Source: Silvimonas sp. JCM 19000
GTDB taxonomy: Bacteria; Pseudomonadota; Gammaproteobacteria; Burkholderiales; Chitinibacteraceae
Length of the DNA: 8,110 nt
Assembly (NCBI GenBank): GCA_001313065.1
Contig: BBFD01000189.1
Span: forward strand, 1 to 8,110
Direction of reading: 5' to 3'
Positions 1 to 7,503 of the stretch are shown one piece after another; position 1 is the first letter of the stretch, and each line of letters opens with the position of its first letter. The translations under genes and the position numbers were made by a program. The notes below the pieces were generated by a model. The model ran no database searches and was not told the origin of the DNA. It was given only the letters and a program-made list of their open reading frames with translations.

Positions 1-1099
1 CCAGTCAGCGAAGTGCCGCCCACCGCGACGACGTTACTCGACACCGCAGGCCACGACACCGCCGCGCCGGAATCGCCGGTCGCGGCCAGATAAGTCATTT
101 TGTTGCCGCTAAAGGCGCTATCCACCGCAGTGGTCCAGTTGCCTTCGGTAGCGCCAAAACTCATCGACACCACGCCCGGCCCCATCGCATTCGCGACTTT
201 GACCGCACCCAACAGGCTGTTAAGCGAGGCGTCCGGCGCTTCCAGCAAGACGATGCGCGCCAGCGGCGCAATGGCATGCGCCCATTGCACATCCAGCGCA
301 ATTTCGGTGGCCCAGCCCGAGTTATAAGCGGGCGCGGTGCTGGTCATGCTGGCACTGGCCGTGGTGTACACCACCGAGAATTCACACGCGCTGGCCGACG
401 CACCGGCCAAAGGCAAACTGGCGTCGGCGCAATGACTTTGGTGGTACAGGTCGGCAAGGCAAATTTCTGGTTGAAGGTCGCCAGTTCAGCGGCGGCATTC
501 GGATCATGTTGCGCGTCAACGATGTAGATGGTCTGGCCCGCGCCCAGCAAAGCGGCCTGCGCCGTGGTCAAACCGCTGCTGGACGGCGGCAGTGCCGCCA
601 TGCCATAGGCGGCGCGGATTTGCGCGGGGGTATAAGTGACGGCGGCGGCGCTGGCCGCAGCGGGCGTGGCATCACCATCTGCCGTCGACTTCTGCGTGGC
701 ATGAATAAAATTGCCAGCGCGCATCTGCTGCACCGTCAGCCGCGTCGTGTTCACATCGGCCAAGGCGGCGGCAACGGTCTGTTGATGCGGCGCCAGACTG
801 GCCGACACGTCGCCGCTGGCGCTATCGGCATCCGCCGGGGCATCCAGCAGCAGCGGCGCCAGATGAAACAAAGGCAAAGCAATTTGCGCCGACAAGGTGT
901 CCGGCAGCGCCACATTATCCAGCGCCAGCGTGGTTTGTCCGCTGGCGAGCGACGCACTGGCTTGCGTGTTGGCCGTGCTCCCGGCTGCGCTGTCGCTATT
1001 GCCATCGCCACCACAGGCGCTCAACAACAAGGCCGCACACGCGCCCGGCATCAAGCCTGCCAGCACAGTGGGACGAAACGGGGAACTGGTTTTCTGCAT
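1..1099 (-). CDS. S53 family (sedolisin/kumamolisin-like) serine-carboxyl peptidase, lipoprotein signal, 3' end outside window, one frameshift
   Basis: Secreted endopeptidase of the sedolisin family, probably lipid-anchored outside the cytoplasm. ATG at 1099 is preferred over the in-frame ATG at 1129 because a GGAG lies about 12 bases upstream and it gives a clean signal peptide with lipobox LSAC (Cys29). A low-complexity Ala/Ser/Thr-rich stretch follows, then the family's entry motif YTPAQIRAAYG and GAGQTIYIVDA. Near 422-432 the reading frame changes by one base (one G/C missing). In the new frame the protein continues with TEIALDVQWAHA, whose Glu and Asp four residues apart match the catalytic E/D pair, then SMSFG, ATGDSGA (oxyanion-hole Asp) and VAVGGTSL. 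The catalytic Ser (GTS motif) would lie beyond the left edge. It starts 50 bases after the upstream membrane gene with no terminator between, so it is probably cotranscribed. The family call is firm; substrate is unknown. Confidence 0.88.
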
Positions 1100-1148
1100 G
1101 GCCGCGCTGCTCCATCGGGCCGGGAGCAATGGCGCAAGACAGTGGCGA

Positions 1149-1688
1149 CTACGCGGCGCGGACGATCAGCTCGTCCTGGCGCCCTACCGCTGGCAACCCC
1201 GCTACCGTAGCGCCCAAGCGCGACAGGCCGGAGGTTTTGCGTCCCTGCCTTTCGACAGGTTTGCCCTCGAATACCCTGGTGACGTATTTAAAAGGTGTGA
1301 GATGCGCCCCGGAACCGGGCGTATCCGCATGGAAGCTAATGTAGCCGTGGCCTGGCCATGCGAGACCCAGGAGCGCTACCGGGATCACCCGCCACCGGTC
1401 GGGCCGCAGCGTGTGCAAGCCGGCAGCTGCCCTAGAAAAAAACCAGCGCAACAGCACGTTGAGTACACGTAACACCAGCACCACGGCGGTAGTCCCCGCC
1501 AGCAGCATGCCTGCGCCGTAGACCCAGCTTGCGCCGATGCCCACGCGCTGGCGCACCCGCTGGCCGGTGCGGGAATGCACGATCTGTTCGCCCATGCGCG
1601 TGAGCAGATTGTTGCGCCCCTTGAAGTGGATTTCGGCCGATAACGGCACCGCAAAGCCCACCAGCATGATCAACAAAATAAACCACAT
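1149..1688 (-). CDS. Unrecognised membrane protein B (179 aa as read); C-terminal part uncertain
   Basis: I do not recognise a family. ATG at 1688 follows the previous gene's TAG by 5 bases, with AAGGGG about 9 bases upstream as ribosome binding site, so the pair looks translationally linked. The N-terminus (MWFILLIMLVGFAVPLSA) is a membrane segment or signal anchor. A basic stretch with RTGQRVRQRVGIG follows, then a second strong hydrophobic segment around residues 55-84. The remaining ~95 residues are polar and featureless and include rarer codons such as two AGG, unlike the neighbours. They begin right after a run of seven A (1436-1442), the kind of place where this sequence carries errors. 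With one base fewer the protein would end at 1385 (about 100 aa); with one more it would stop at once. The N-terminal half is well supported, the C-terminal half is not. Confidence 0.6.
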   Translation of the reverse strand: MWFILLIMLVGFAVPLSAEIHFKGRNNLLTRMGEQIVHSRTGQRVRQRVGIGASWVYGAGMLLAGTTAVVLVLRVLNVLLRWFFSRAAAGLHTLRPDRWRVIPVALLGLAWPGHGYISFHADTPGSGAHLTPFKYVTRVFEGKPVERQGRKTSGLSRLGATVAGLPAVGRQDELIVRAA

Positions 1689-1693
1689 CGCCG

Positions 1694-2244
1694 CTACCCC
1701 TTGGTGATCATCGCCAATGCATACGCGCCCAGCACGCCCAGGCCCAATGCCATGCCGAATGCAGTCCACACCGGATTGGCGTTGCCTTTTTTTTCGGTAT
1801 CCGCCACCCCCGCCGCACAAAACAGGCAGGAACATAAACTGAGCACCATCAAAAAGAACAACATGGCGGTGTGCTGCGCCATCTTCGACATATGCAGCGT
1901 GCCGAGGAATTTCAGAAACGACAGGGTTTCCATGCCCGGATACAAGTCTTTCTCCGACACCAGCTGCAGGGCGGCGCAAGTCAGCACGCCGCCAAAGGCC
2001 AGCATCGACATGTCGTAGCCCGCTTTGTCGTAGCGGAAATCGCCGCCGATCAGCAGGCCGAACAAGGATTTGATGACAATGCCGGCATACCCCATCGCCA
2101 AGACCACCCACGCATGCGCCTGCAACGGTGGCATCAACGCCTGATCCGCCAATAAATAGGGCCACCCAGCATGACCAGGCCAGCCAGCAACAGCATGAAT
2201 AACAGATGGGCTTTGCTGCGTTTGACAGCGTCGGGGGCGGTCAT
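1694..2244 (-). CDS. Unrecognised polytopic membrane protein A (about 183 aa), one frameshift near the start
   Basis: No family recognised. ATG at 2244 has AAGGGGG about 8 bases upstream. The first ~28 codons read MTAPDAVKRSKAHLLFMLLL and onward through a membrane segment, then the frame closes early. Adding one G to the GGG at 2159-2161 joins it to YLLADQALMPPLQAHAWVVL and the remaining ~150 codons. The joined protein has about five hydrophobic segments, roughly at residues 13-30, 42-58, 70-88, 110-135 and 150-172. Between segments two and three is a conspicuous loop GGDFRYDKAGYDMSM, and a Cys-containing helix LSLCSCLFCAAG precedes VADTEKKG. The size and topology suggest a small inner-membrane protein, possibly a partner of protein B encoded 5 bases downstream. 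No catalytic motif is visible. It could be a subunit of a membrane complex, but that is inference. Confidence 0.62.
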
Positions 2245-2309
2245 GGCCGGCCCCCTTGCAGTGGGTGCAGCCGGGCATGCGTCAGGAAATCAGGCATGAG
2301 CACTCGCAT
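2241..2309 (-). CDS. Possible 22-codon leader ORF overlapping membrane gene A by ATGA
   Basis: ATG at 2309 has a GGAG six bases upstream and encodes MRVLMPDFLTHARLHPLQGG plus two residues. Its TGA overlaps the ATG of the next gene (ATGA), an arrangement typical of translational coupling. The peptide is not hydrophobic and resembles nothing I know. Membrane gene A also has its own ribosome binding site inside this ORF, so the small ORF may be accidental. Confidence 0.25.
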   Translation of the reverse strand: MRVLMPDFLTHARLHPLQGGRP

Positions 2310-2368
2310 GGAACACTCCGGGAAAAAAACGAAAATGCCAGCGGGGTCAGGTCTTGTGGTTGGATCTT

Positions 2369-2397
2369 ATTAAAGAGGGTCTACGCCGCGGCAACAA
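2369..2397 (-). promoter_or_regulatory. Candidate sigma-70 promoter for the membrane/sedolisin operon
   Basis: On the minus strand TTGTTG (2397-2392) is separated by 17 bases from TTTAAT (2374-2369), a 5/6 match to the -10 consensus. The -35 is only a 3/6 match. Transcription would start near 2362, about 50 bases before the small ORF. A perfect 5-bp inverted repeat (GCCGG-GATTA-CCGGC, 2398-2412) abuts the -35 and could be an operator. The other bases of 2310-2430 hold nothing else I can identify. Confidence 0.33.
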
Positions 2398-2430
2398 GCC
2401 GGGATTACCGGCGGCAAAGGCGGCAGCCAG

Positions 2431-2461
2431 AAAAAAATGCCCGCCGGTTTGGGGCTGGCAT
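2431..2461 (-). terminator. Intrinsic terminator of the GH1 gene
   Basis: On the minus strand ATGCCAGCC pairs with GGCGGGCAT across a 7-base loop CCAAACC (nine-position stem with one A-G mismatch), followed by a run of seven T. It lies 19 bases after the GH1 stop codon and separates the glycosidase from the membrane operon that follows on the same strand. Confidence 0.8.
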
Positions 2462-2479
2462 TGGGTCCGCGTGGACGCG

Positions 2480-3917
2480 TTAAACATCCGCGCCATTATT
2501 CGCAATAACGCCCTGATACCAATAAAAACTGTCTTTGGGTATCCGTTGCAAGGTTTTGGCATCGGTCTCATCGCGGTCGATATACACAAAACCGTAGCGC
2601 TTTTGATAGCCGTTAAGCCAACTGAGAATATCGGTAAAAGACCAGGCGCAATAACCGATCAAATTGACGCCATCGGTGAGCGCTTCGCGGCAGGCGTGGA
2701 TATGGCGTTGCAGATAATCAATGCGATACGGGTCGTGGACTTTGCCGTTTTGCAGCTGGTCGAATTCGCCCAGGCCATTTTCGGTAATCATCATGGGCAA
2801 GCCATAGCGCGAGGCCAACCGGCGCAAGCCGATGCGCAGGCCGGTGGGATCAATGCTCCAGTCCCAATTGGTGGTGGTCAGATGCGGATTGGGCGCCGTT
2901 TTATATAAACCGGGTACGCCGCTGGCGGGTGTGGTGCCTTTCTGGCCGGTGGTATTGATGCGTTGCATGGTCACGCCATCCAGCCCGTTTTCGGCATAGG
3001 TCAGCGTCTGGTAGTAATTGACCCCGACAAAATCAGGCAAGCCATGGCGCAGGATGTCCTCATCGCCCGGCAGGATATCGGGCGCTTCGCCCACTGCTTG
3101 CAAATGTGCCAATGCCGCCTGCGGATAGCGGCCCAGGCAATAGGTATCCAGCCACCAGTAATTGGTAAATTCCTCGGCGTTTTCAAAGGCCAACATATCT
3201 TCGGGTTGACTTGATGCCGGATAAGCCGGCGAATAAGCAAAGCTCGGCCCGATCTGGCCCTGCGGCACGTGTTGACGAAAAGCGGCAATCACCGTGGCAT
3301 TGGCGAGGAATGCATGATGGTTGGCGCAGAAAAAAGCGTTTGCGATTTTGTACCGCTGGCGGATGCGTGCCCAATTGGTAGGCATTGGTCAGATTGTAGT
3401 TTTGCTCATTCAGCGAAACCCAGTATTTGACCTTGCCGCCAAACCGCTGAAACAAGGTCACGCAATAGTTTGCGAAATCGGCAATGATGCGGCGATCTTC
3501 CCAACCGCCATATTCGTCTTGCAACGCTTGCGGCAGATCCCAGTGATACAACGTCAGCACCGGCGCGATGCCGTGCGCTAACAAGGCATCGATCAGACGT
3601 TCATAAAACGCCAGTCCGGCCTCATTCGGCGTGCCGCGGCCTTGCGGAAAAAATACGCGGCCAGCTCACCGAAAAGCGATAGGCCTTCATGCCCATGGCC
3701 GCCATTAACGCCACGTCTTCGGCATAACGATGGTAATGGTCGACCGCGACTTCGCCATTGCTGCCTTTAAAGGTGCGGCCGGGTTCGCGGGTGAACTCGT
3801 CCCAGACTGAGAGGCCTTTGCCGTCGACATTCCAGGCGCCTTCAACCTGATAAGCCGCCGAAGCCGCGCCCCATAAAAAAATCCGGCGGGAAAATCTTCG
3901 AGCTGGCGATGTTGCAT
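2480..3917 (-). CDS. GH1 family glycosidase, probable 6-phospho-beta-glucosidase (478 aa), three frameshifts
   Basis: Cytoplasmic (beta/alpha)8 retaining glycosidase that would release the sugar phosphate from a phosphorylated beta-glycoside. ATG at 3917 has AAGGA eight bases upstream. The N-terminal block runs FPAGFF, then (L)[31 protein letters not shown] follows. The acid/base Glu is E171 in WVSLNEQN and the nucleophile is E379 in MITENGLGE. The C-terminal [11 protein letters not shown] carries Ser432, Lys439 and Tyr441, the S-x6-K-x-Y pattern that binds substrate phosphate in 6-phospho-glycosidases, with Trp433 after the Ser. The frame breaks at three A-runs: 3875-3881 (one base short), 3648-3653 and 3330-3335 (one base long each). 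Correcting all three gives an uninterrupted 478-residue protein, a normal length for the family. No PTS gene or sugar kinase is visible nearby. It is divergent from the LysR gene and ends at its own terminator. GH1 is certain; the phospho-specificity is inferred from the triad. Confidence 0.9.
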
Positions 3918-4029
3918 GGCGTATTCCTTGAGGCAAGACGTTAGATATCACGATAGCCGTCAGCATGCGCCGCGCCTGTTTATTCCGGCCAATGATATAT
4001 TTTCGGCTTATCCATTCCCGGCAGGAATC
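3918..4029. promoter_or_regulatory. Divergent control region between GH1 and lysR genes
   Basis: This 112-base AT-richer gap separates two outward-facing starts, the classical place for a LysR-type binding site. Toward the LysR gene there is an extended -10, TGATATATT (3993-4001), which would start transcription near 4008; no good -35 is visible, as expected for extended -10 promoters. A short dyad TATC-AC-GATA sits at 3946-3955, closer to the GH1 start, and is a candidate operator half. I see no clean T-N11-A palindrome, so the binding site is only suggested. Confidence 0.45.
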
Positions 4030-4898
4030 ATGGAATTACGTGATCTACGCGCCTTTGCCACCTTGGGCGAATTGCTGCATTTCGGCCGTGCTGCCGAACG
4101 GCTGCACCTGACGCAGTCGGCCTTGAGCAAGCAAATCCAGCGTGTCGAAATTGCGCTGGGCGGCCCGCTGTTTATTCGCAGCGCGCGCGAAACCCGGCTG
4201 ACCGAACTGGGTGCCGCCTTATGGCCCGAAGCGCAGCAGAGCCTGGCGCAGTTTGATCAACTCGAACGCAAAGCCCGCGCGGTATTGGCGGGCGAAGCGG
4301 GCACCTTGCGCATCGGCTTTGGCGTGGGCGCCAAAACATTGGTACCCGCCGCAATCTCGCGCTTCCGGGCAATGCGGCCCGATGTGCATATTGAATTGTT
4401 CGATTTATCCAGCCACCACATCGTGCGCGCGCTGAGCGAAGGCAAACTTGACCTGGGCTTCTGTCGCCTGCCCGCCCCGGCGGGCTGGCCATATTTACCG
4501 GTGGTTCAAGCGCGGTTTGTGGTGGTGCTGCCCGCCCATTGGCCCCACATCGAACACCTGCGGCAATTGTCCGGGCAGCGCCTGGTGCTGATCGAACATG
4601 CGCTGGCGCCCGCCTTCCACGAGCATCTGCTGACTTTCCTCGCCGGCCAGGGCCTGCGCGTGAGCGATGTGCAAGCGGTACGCGACTTTGTCTCCGGCGT
4701 CACCCTCGCTGCAGCGGGTGTGGGCTGGACGGTGGTGCCGTCCTCCAGCGTGGTCGATGTGCCTGGCGTGACCGTGCTGCCGCTGGACGACCCCGGCGCA
4801 AGCTGGGCAATTGGTCTGATGCGGCCCGGCGCAGCGACCGGCCCCTGCTGGAGGCGTTCTGGCAGGTGGTGGCGCAGCAGGTGGCCGCAGCCGGCTAA
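4030..4898 (+). CDS. LysR-type transcriptional regulator (289 aa), one frameshift near the C-terminus
   Basis: DNA-binding regulator with the standard N-terminal winged helix-turn-helix and a C-terminal effector-binding domain. ATG at 4030 begins [20 protein letters not shown]; the helix-turn-helix spans residues 18-40 and includes [20 protein letters not shown], a textbook LysR signature. The substrate-binding domain starts near residue 92 ([20 protein letters not shown]) and includes [13 protein letters not shown] and [19 protein letters not shown]. An in-frame extension to 3916 exists but adds non-homologous residues. At 4825-4827 one C seems to be missing: the raw frame runs on to 4953 with Trp/Arg-rich residues, while the corrected frame gives [20 protein letters not shown] and stops at 4898, the normal family length. 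Divergent from the GH1 gene and 186 bases ahead of the SDR gene on the same strand; either may be its target. The effector is unknown. Confidence 0.9.
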
Positions 4899-5084
4899 GC
4901 GCAAGCGCAACCAAAGCGTGGCTGGCCGGGTCCGATCAGCCGCAAGCCACTGATCCTACGTGGCGCCGATTGTTGGCCTGGCGCAAATTCTGTTGCCGCG
5001 ATCCGCGCATTTATCCGCCCGCGCCTATCCGCCAGAATGCCGCTCATGGATCAACGCATCCCCACCTCTTCCAAGGAGCAACAC

Positions 5085-5824
5085 ATGACTACATCCCCTC
5101 AACGTGTCGCCATCGTCACCGGCGCTTCGCGCGGCATAGGCCGGGCGGTGGCGGAGCGCCTGGCTGCGGATGGTTTTGCAGTGGCGGTGAATTACGCCGG
5201 CAATACGGCTGCAGCGACGAGACTGTGGCGAACATCAAGGCTGCCGGGGGCCAGGCGGTGGCGATTCAGGGCGATGTGGGCAATCAGCAAGATGTGGCGC
5301 GTTTGTTTGATACCACCCAAGCCACCTTGGGCCGCATCGACGTGGTGGTGAATGCCGCGGGCAGCATGCCGATGGCGCCGATCGACGAGGCCAATCTGGA
5401 TGCCTTTGATGGCGTTATCGCCACCAATCTGCGCGGGACTTTTCTGGTGCTGGCACAGGCCGCCAAACGCCTGGGCGATGGCGGCCGCATCATTGCGTTC
5501 TCGACCAGCGTGCTGGCGAAATCCTTCCCCGGTTACGGCCCCTATATCGCCAGCAAAGCCGGGGTAGAAGGCCTGGTCCACGTATTGGCCAACGAATTGC
5601 GCGGCCGCAATATCACCGTCAACGCAGTAGCGCCGGGGCCGGTGGCGACCGAGTTGTTTCTGAAAGGCAAGAGCGAAGAAGTGATCAACAACATTGCCAA
5701 AATGAACCCGATGGAACGCATCGGCCAGCCCGACGAGATCGCCGCGGTGGTGTCGTTTCTGGCCGGGCCGGATGGCCGCTGGGTTAATTCGCAAGTGCTG
5801 CGCGCCAATGGCGGCTTTGCCTGA
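5085..5824 (+). CDS. SDR-family NAD(P)-dependent oxidoreductase (246 aa), one frameshift
   Basis: Classical short-chain dehydrogenase/reductase acting on a carbonyl or alcohol with a nicotinamide cofactor in the cytoplasm. ATG at 5085 has AAGGAG six bases upstream and is preferred over in-frame ATGs at 5037 and 5046. Visible motifs are TGASRGIG (residues 12-19, Rossmann fold; the Arg favours NADP), NAAG (90-93), Asn115, the Ser region FSTS (139-142), catalytic Tyr154 and Lys158 in YIASK, and APGPVATEL after strand six. The C-terminal GRWVNSQVLRANGG resembles the usual VNGQVLRANGG of this subgroup. One G is missing near 5216; restoring it joins AVNYAGNTAAA to DETVANIKAAGG. The gene follows the LysR gene by 186 bases, a gap that holds a 6-bp inverted repeat (4918-4950) but no T-tract terminator, so readthrough is possible. 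It ends at a strong terminator. The substrate cannot be told from sequence. Confidence 0.92.
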
Positions 5825-5847
5825 ACCCGCGCCTGCCTACACCACAC

Positions 5848-5872
5848 GCCCGCCCCGCGCGGGCTTTTTTTT
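5848..5872 (+). terminator. Intrinsic terminator after the SDR gene
   Basis: GCCCGC and GCGGGC form a perfect 6-bp GC stem around a 5-base loop (5854-5858) and are followed by eight T. It starts 23 bases after the SDR stop. The dioxygenase gene converges on it from the other side, with its stop only 6 bases from the T run. There is no T run on the opposite side, so it should work mainly for the plus strand. Confidence 0.88.
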
Positions 5873-5878
5873 ATGTGT

Positions 5879-6779
5879 TCAGGCGCTGGCGTTATCAGCA
5901 GGCGCATCCAGCAAATGGGCGCGATGTGTGCCAACCCGGCATCGTCGCGGTGGAAATGCTGGTAGCGCTGCAATTGCCGCGCAATCAGCTGGATACGCTC
6001 GGCAAAATCGGGCATGCGGCGCGGGTCGAAGCAGAACTCGGCAAACGGGGGCTCGTCGCCGCGCTGGAATTCCATCGCCAGGCTGATGCGTGGCAGGCTG
6101 TGACGCGGGGCGCTGCGTGCGCCCCAGTGCAGTACGGCCTGGGTCCAGGCCAGCACGCTGCCAGCACGGGCCGGCAGGGCGCGGATATCGCCCAGTTGAT
6201 AGCGCATCTGCATTTCGTCGGCCGTGTTATAGACCGGGTCGCGGTCGGCGGGCACCACGTACATGCAGCCATTCAGCGGTGTGGCGTCGGTGAGTGGCAG
6301 CCAGATCGTGATGGCCTTGGGCCGACCATCCGGATAGAGCGCCCTGCGCCCCAGATCACGGTGCGGTTGCCAGCCGCTGTCGCCCGCGGCGGGGTCGATA
6401 TGCCAGGCCCAGAAGTTGGGCATACCGGCATAAGCCGGGCCCAGGATGCGCGCACACAGCGGCTGCAAACGCGCAAACAGCAACCAGAATTCGTCATAGA
6501 CATACGCAAACACCGGCGGGATGCGCGCCTGGCGCAAGGCGTGGATGACGCTGGCCATCTCGAGCACTGGCAGTTGCCAGTCCATAGGCTCGGCGTGGAA
6601 ATAACCTTCGTGCACGATCAGGTCATTCAGATCATCCAGTGCCGCTGCACTCAGCGGCAGCGGGCGGGCGGCGTCCTGCCAGAAACTGGCATCGGCCACA
6701 TGCAGATCAGGGCCAGTGCGCGCCAGTGCTGGGCGGTGCGCAAGGGCGCAAGGTCAAATCCGGCGTACAGCGTATCCAT
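5879..6779 (-). CDS. Phytanoyl-CoA dioxygenase (PhyH)-like Fe(II)/2-oxoglutarate oxygenase (300 aa), two frameshifts
   Basis: Non-haem iron oxygenase that would couple 2-oxoglutarate decarboxylation to hydroxylation of an unknown small substrate. The double-stranded beta-helix core shows the metal triad: His140 and Asp142 in WQPHRDLG and His218 in AVLHWGARS, with Arg231 in LPRISLAMEF as the likely 2-oxoglutarate ligand. Other typical blocks are AITIWLPLTDATPLNGCMYV and RAGSVLAWTQ. The start at 6779 (MDTLYAGFDLAPLRTAQHWR) becomes in frame with the core when one base is added to the GGG at 6710-6712; the raw frame would start only at 6699. At the other end, one base added to the GGG at 5917-5919 changes a runaway tail into HLLDAPADNASA and a stop at 5879. 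I see no good ribosome binding site. It lies 59 bases after the NADAR gene on the same strand, probably cotranscribed. Family call is firm; substrate unknown. Confidence 0.88.
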
Positions 6780-6838
6780 GCGGGGCAAAATCCAGGGTGC
6801 GGGGGATGAGAAATATCGTAGAGGATTTGTGGCCGGTG

Positions 6839-7414
6839 TCAGATGCCCGACGCCGGGAGATTTGTATCAGCCAGCCGCGCCCGCACCGCCATCAAGGCAA
6901 AGCCGAGCAGATTAAGCCCCTGCCATCGTCCCGGATCGTGGGCCGCCACCGCGTCTGCCGCCAGACCGATGCCCAGATGGCATCCACCGGGCTGGCTTCC
7001 ACCAGCACCTGCGCGCCGGTGCCAAGCAAAAAAGGCGCGCAAATCCGCGTTTTGCGAAAACTTGGCCAGATTGCCGCGCACCACGATGTCAAAGCGCTGC
7101 TGTTCCCAGCGCGCCTTATCAAAGCCGCGCACCTGGCGACCGAGGGCTTTGACCTCGGCAGGCGTGTTGGCACCAACGATTTGTGCGGCGATCGCGGCAT
7201 CGCCAAACAGGGCCGCTTTCTGCGCCATCATAAAATGTTCGGCCGTGGGGTAATGCCGTCCGTCAACATCAAAGCCGACGTCATACCATTGGCTCAAGCA
7301 GCTGGCGCTCACGCCAGGGCCCTGCCGCTGATGCCCCCAAAAGAACACGAATTCAGGCCGCTCGCCCGCATTCCAGCGTGATTGCAATGCCTCAAGCCAC
7401 TGAATATCCTGCAT
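6839..7414 (-). CDS. NADAR-domain protein (YbiA-like N-glycosidase family, 191 aa), two compensating frameshifts
   Basis: NADAR proteins are small N-glycosidases; known members act on ADP-ribosyl groups on guanine or on riboflavin pathway intermediates. ATG at 7414 is chosen over the in-frame ATG at 7453 because GAGGA lies 5-6 bases upstream. Family blocks are FVFFWGHQ (22-29), CLSQWY (39-44), YPTAEHFMMAQKA (55-67, with the conserved Glu59), RGFDKARWEQQRFDIV, GNLAKFSQN, LLGTGAQVLVEASPVDAIWG (129-148) and GLNLLGFALMAVR. The conserved LLGTG...DAIW block appears only in a second frame: an extra base in the A-run 7028-7033 shifts out and a missing base at 6972-6974 shifts back, so the raw reading is open throughout but about 18 residues are scrambled. 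No DarT-type toxin is visible nearby. It is divergent from the SulP gene and upstream of the dioxygenase gene. Confidence 0.88.
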   Translation of the reverse strand: MQDIQWLEALQSRWNAGERPEFVFFWGHQRQGPGVSASCLSQWYDVGFDVDGRHYPTAEHFMMAQKAALFGDAAIAAQIVGANTPAEVKALGRQVRGFDKARWEQQRFDIVVRGNLAKFSQNADLRAFFAWHRRAGAGGSQPGGCHLGIGLAADAVAAHDPGRWQGLNLLGFALMAVRARLADTNLPASGI

Positions 7415-7427
7415 AAGTTCCTCACTC

Positions 7428-7446
7428 GCCACGGCCAGATCGTGGC
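7428..7446. repeat. Inverted repeat in the NADAR 5' leader
   Basis: GCCACG and CGTGGC are perfect 6-bp arms around a 7-base spacer, ending 14 bases before the NADAR start codon. It could be an operator or a leader hairpin next to the ribosome binding site. Upstream of it, TATGAT on the minus strand (7465-7460) is a 5/6 -10 match that would start transcription near 7453; no -35 is convincing. Confidence 0.4.
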
Positions 7447-7480
7447 TGTACACGGCGCGATCATACCTGCCCGATCAGCG

Positions 7481-7503
7481 TCATTGCTTGCTGGCTGCAA
7501 TGA
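7481..7503. repeat. Inverted repeat in the NADAR/SulP divergent region
   Basis: TCATTGC and GCAATGA form perfect 7-bp arms with a 9-base spacer. The dyad lies about midway between the two divergent start codons (7414 and 7557), where a shared operator would be expected. GATCA cores at 7459, 7473 and 7501 surround it. I see no clear promoter for the SulP gene. Confidence 0.4.

Noticed and set aside
506..1472. Long plus-strand ORFs across the sedolisin and membrane protein B
   Set aside because: They are Arg/Gly/Gln-rich antisense readings of GC-rich coding DNA, with no family motif or ribosome binding site.
2347..2589. 80-codon minus-strand ORF overlapping the GH1 3' end
   Set aside because: It overlaps the GH1 C-terminal codons and passes through the terminator; no motif.
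3330..3881. Programmed frameshifting in the GH1 gene at its A/T runs
   Set aside because: Three shifts of mixed direction in a metabolic enzyme, and similar breaks in all neighbours, fit sequence error far better.
4918..4950. Terminator between the LysR and SDR genes
   Set aside because: GTGGCT/AGCCAC arms exist but the loop is 21 bases and no T run follows.
5192..5794. 200-codon minus-strand ORF inside the SDR gene
   Set aside because: It is antisense to a gene with clear SDR motifs and shows none of its own.
5875..6915. 346-codon plus-strand ORF over the dioxygenase gene
   Set aside because: The minus strand carries the full metal triad and family blocks; the plus reading has His/Gln/Arg-biased composition with no domain.
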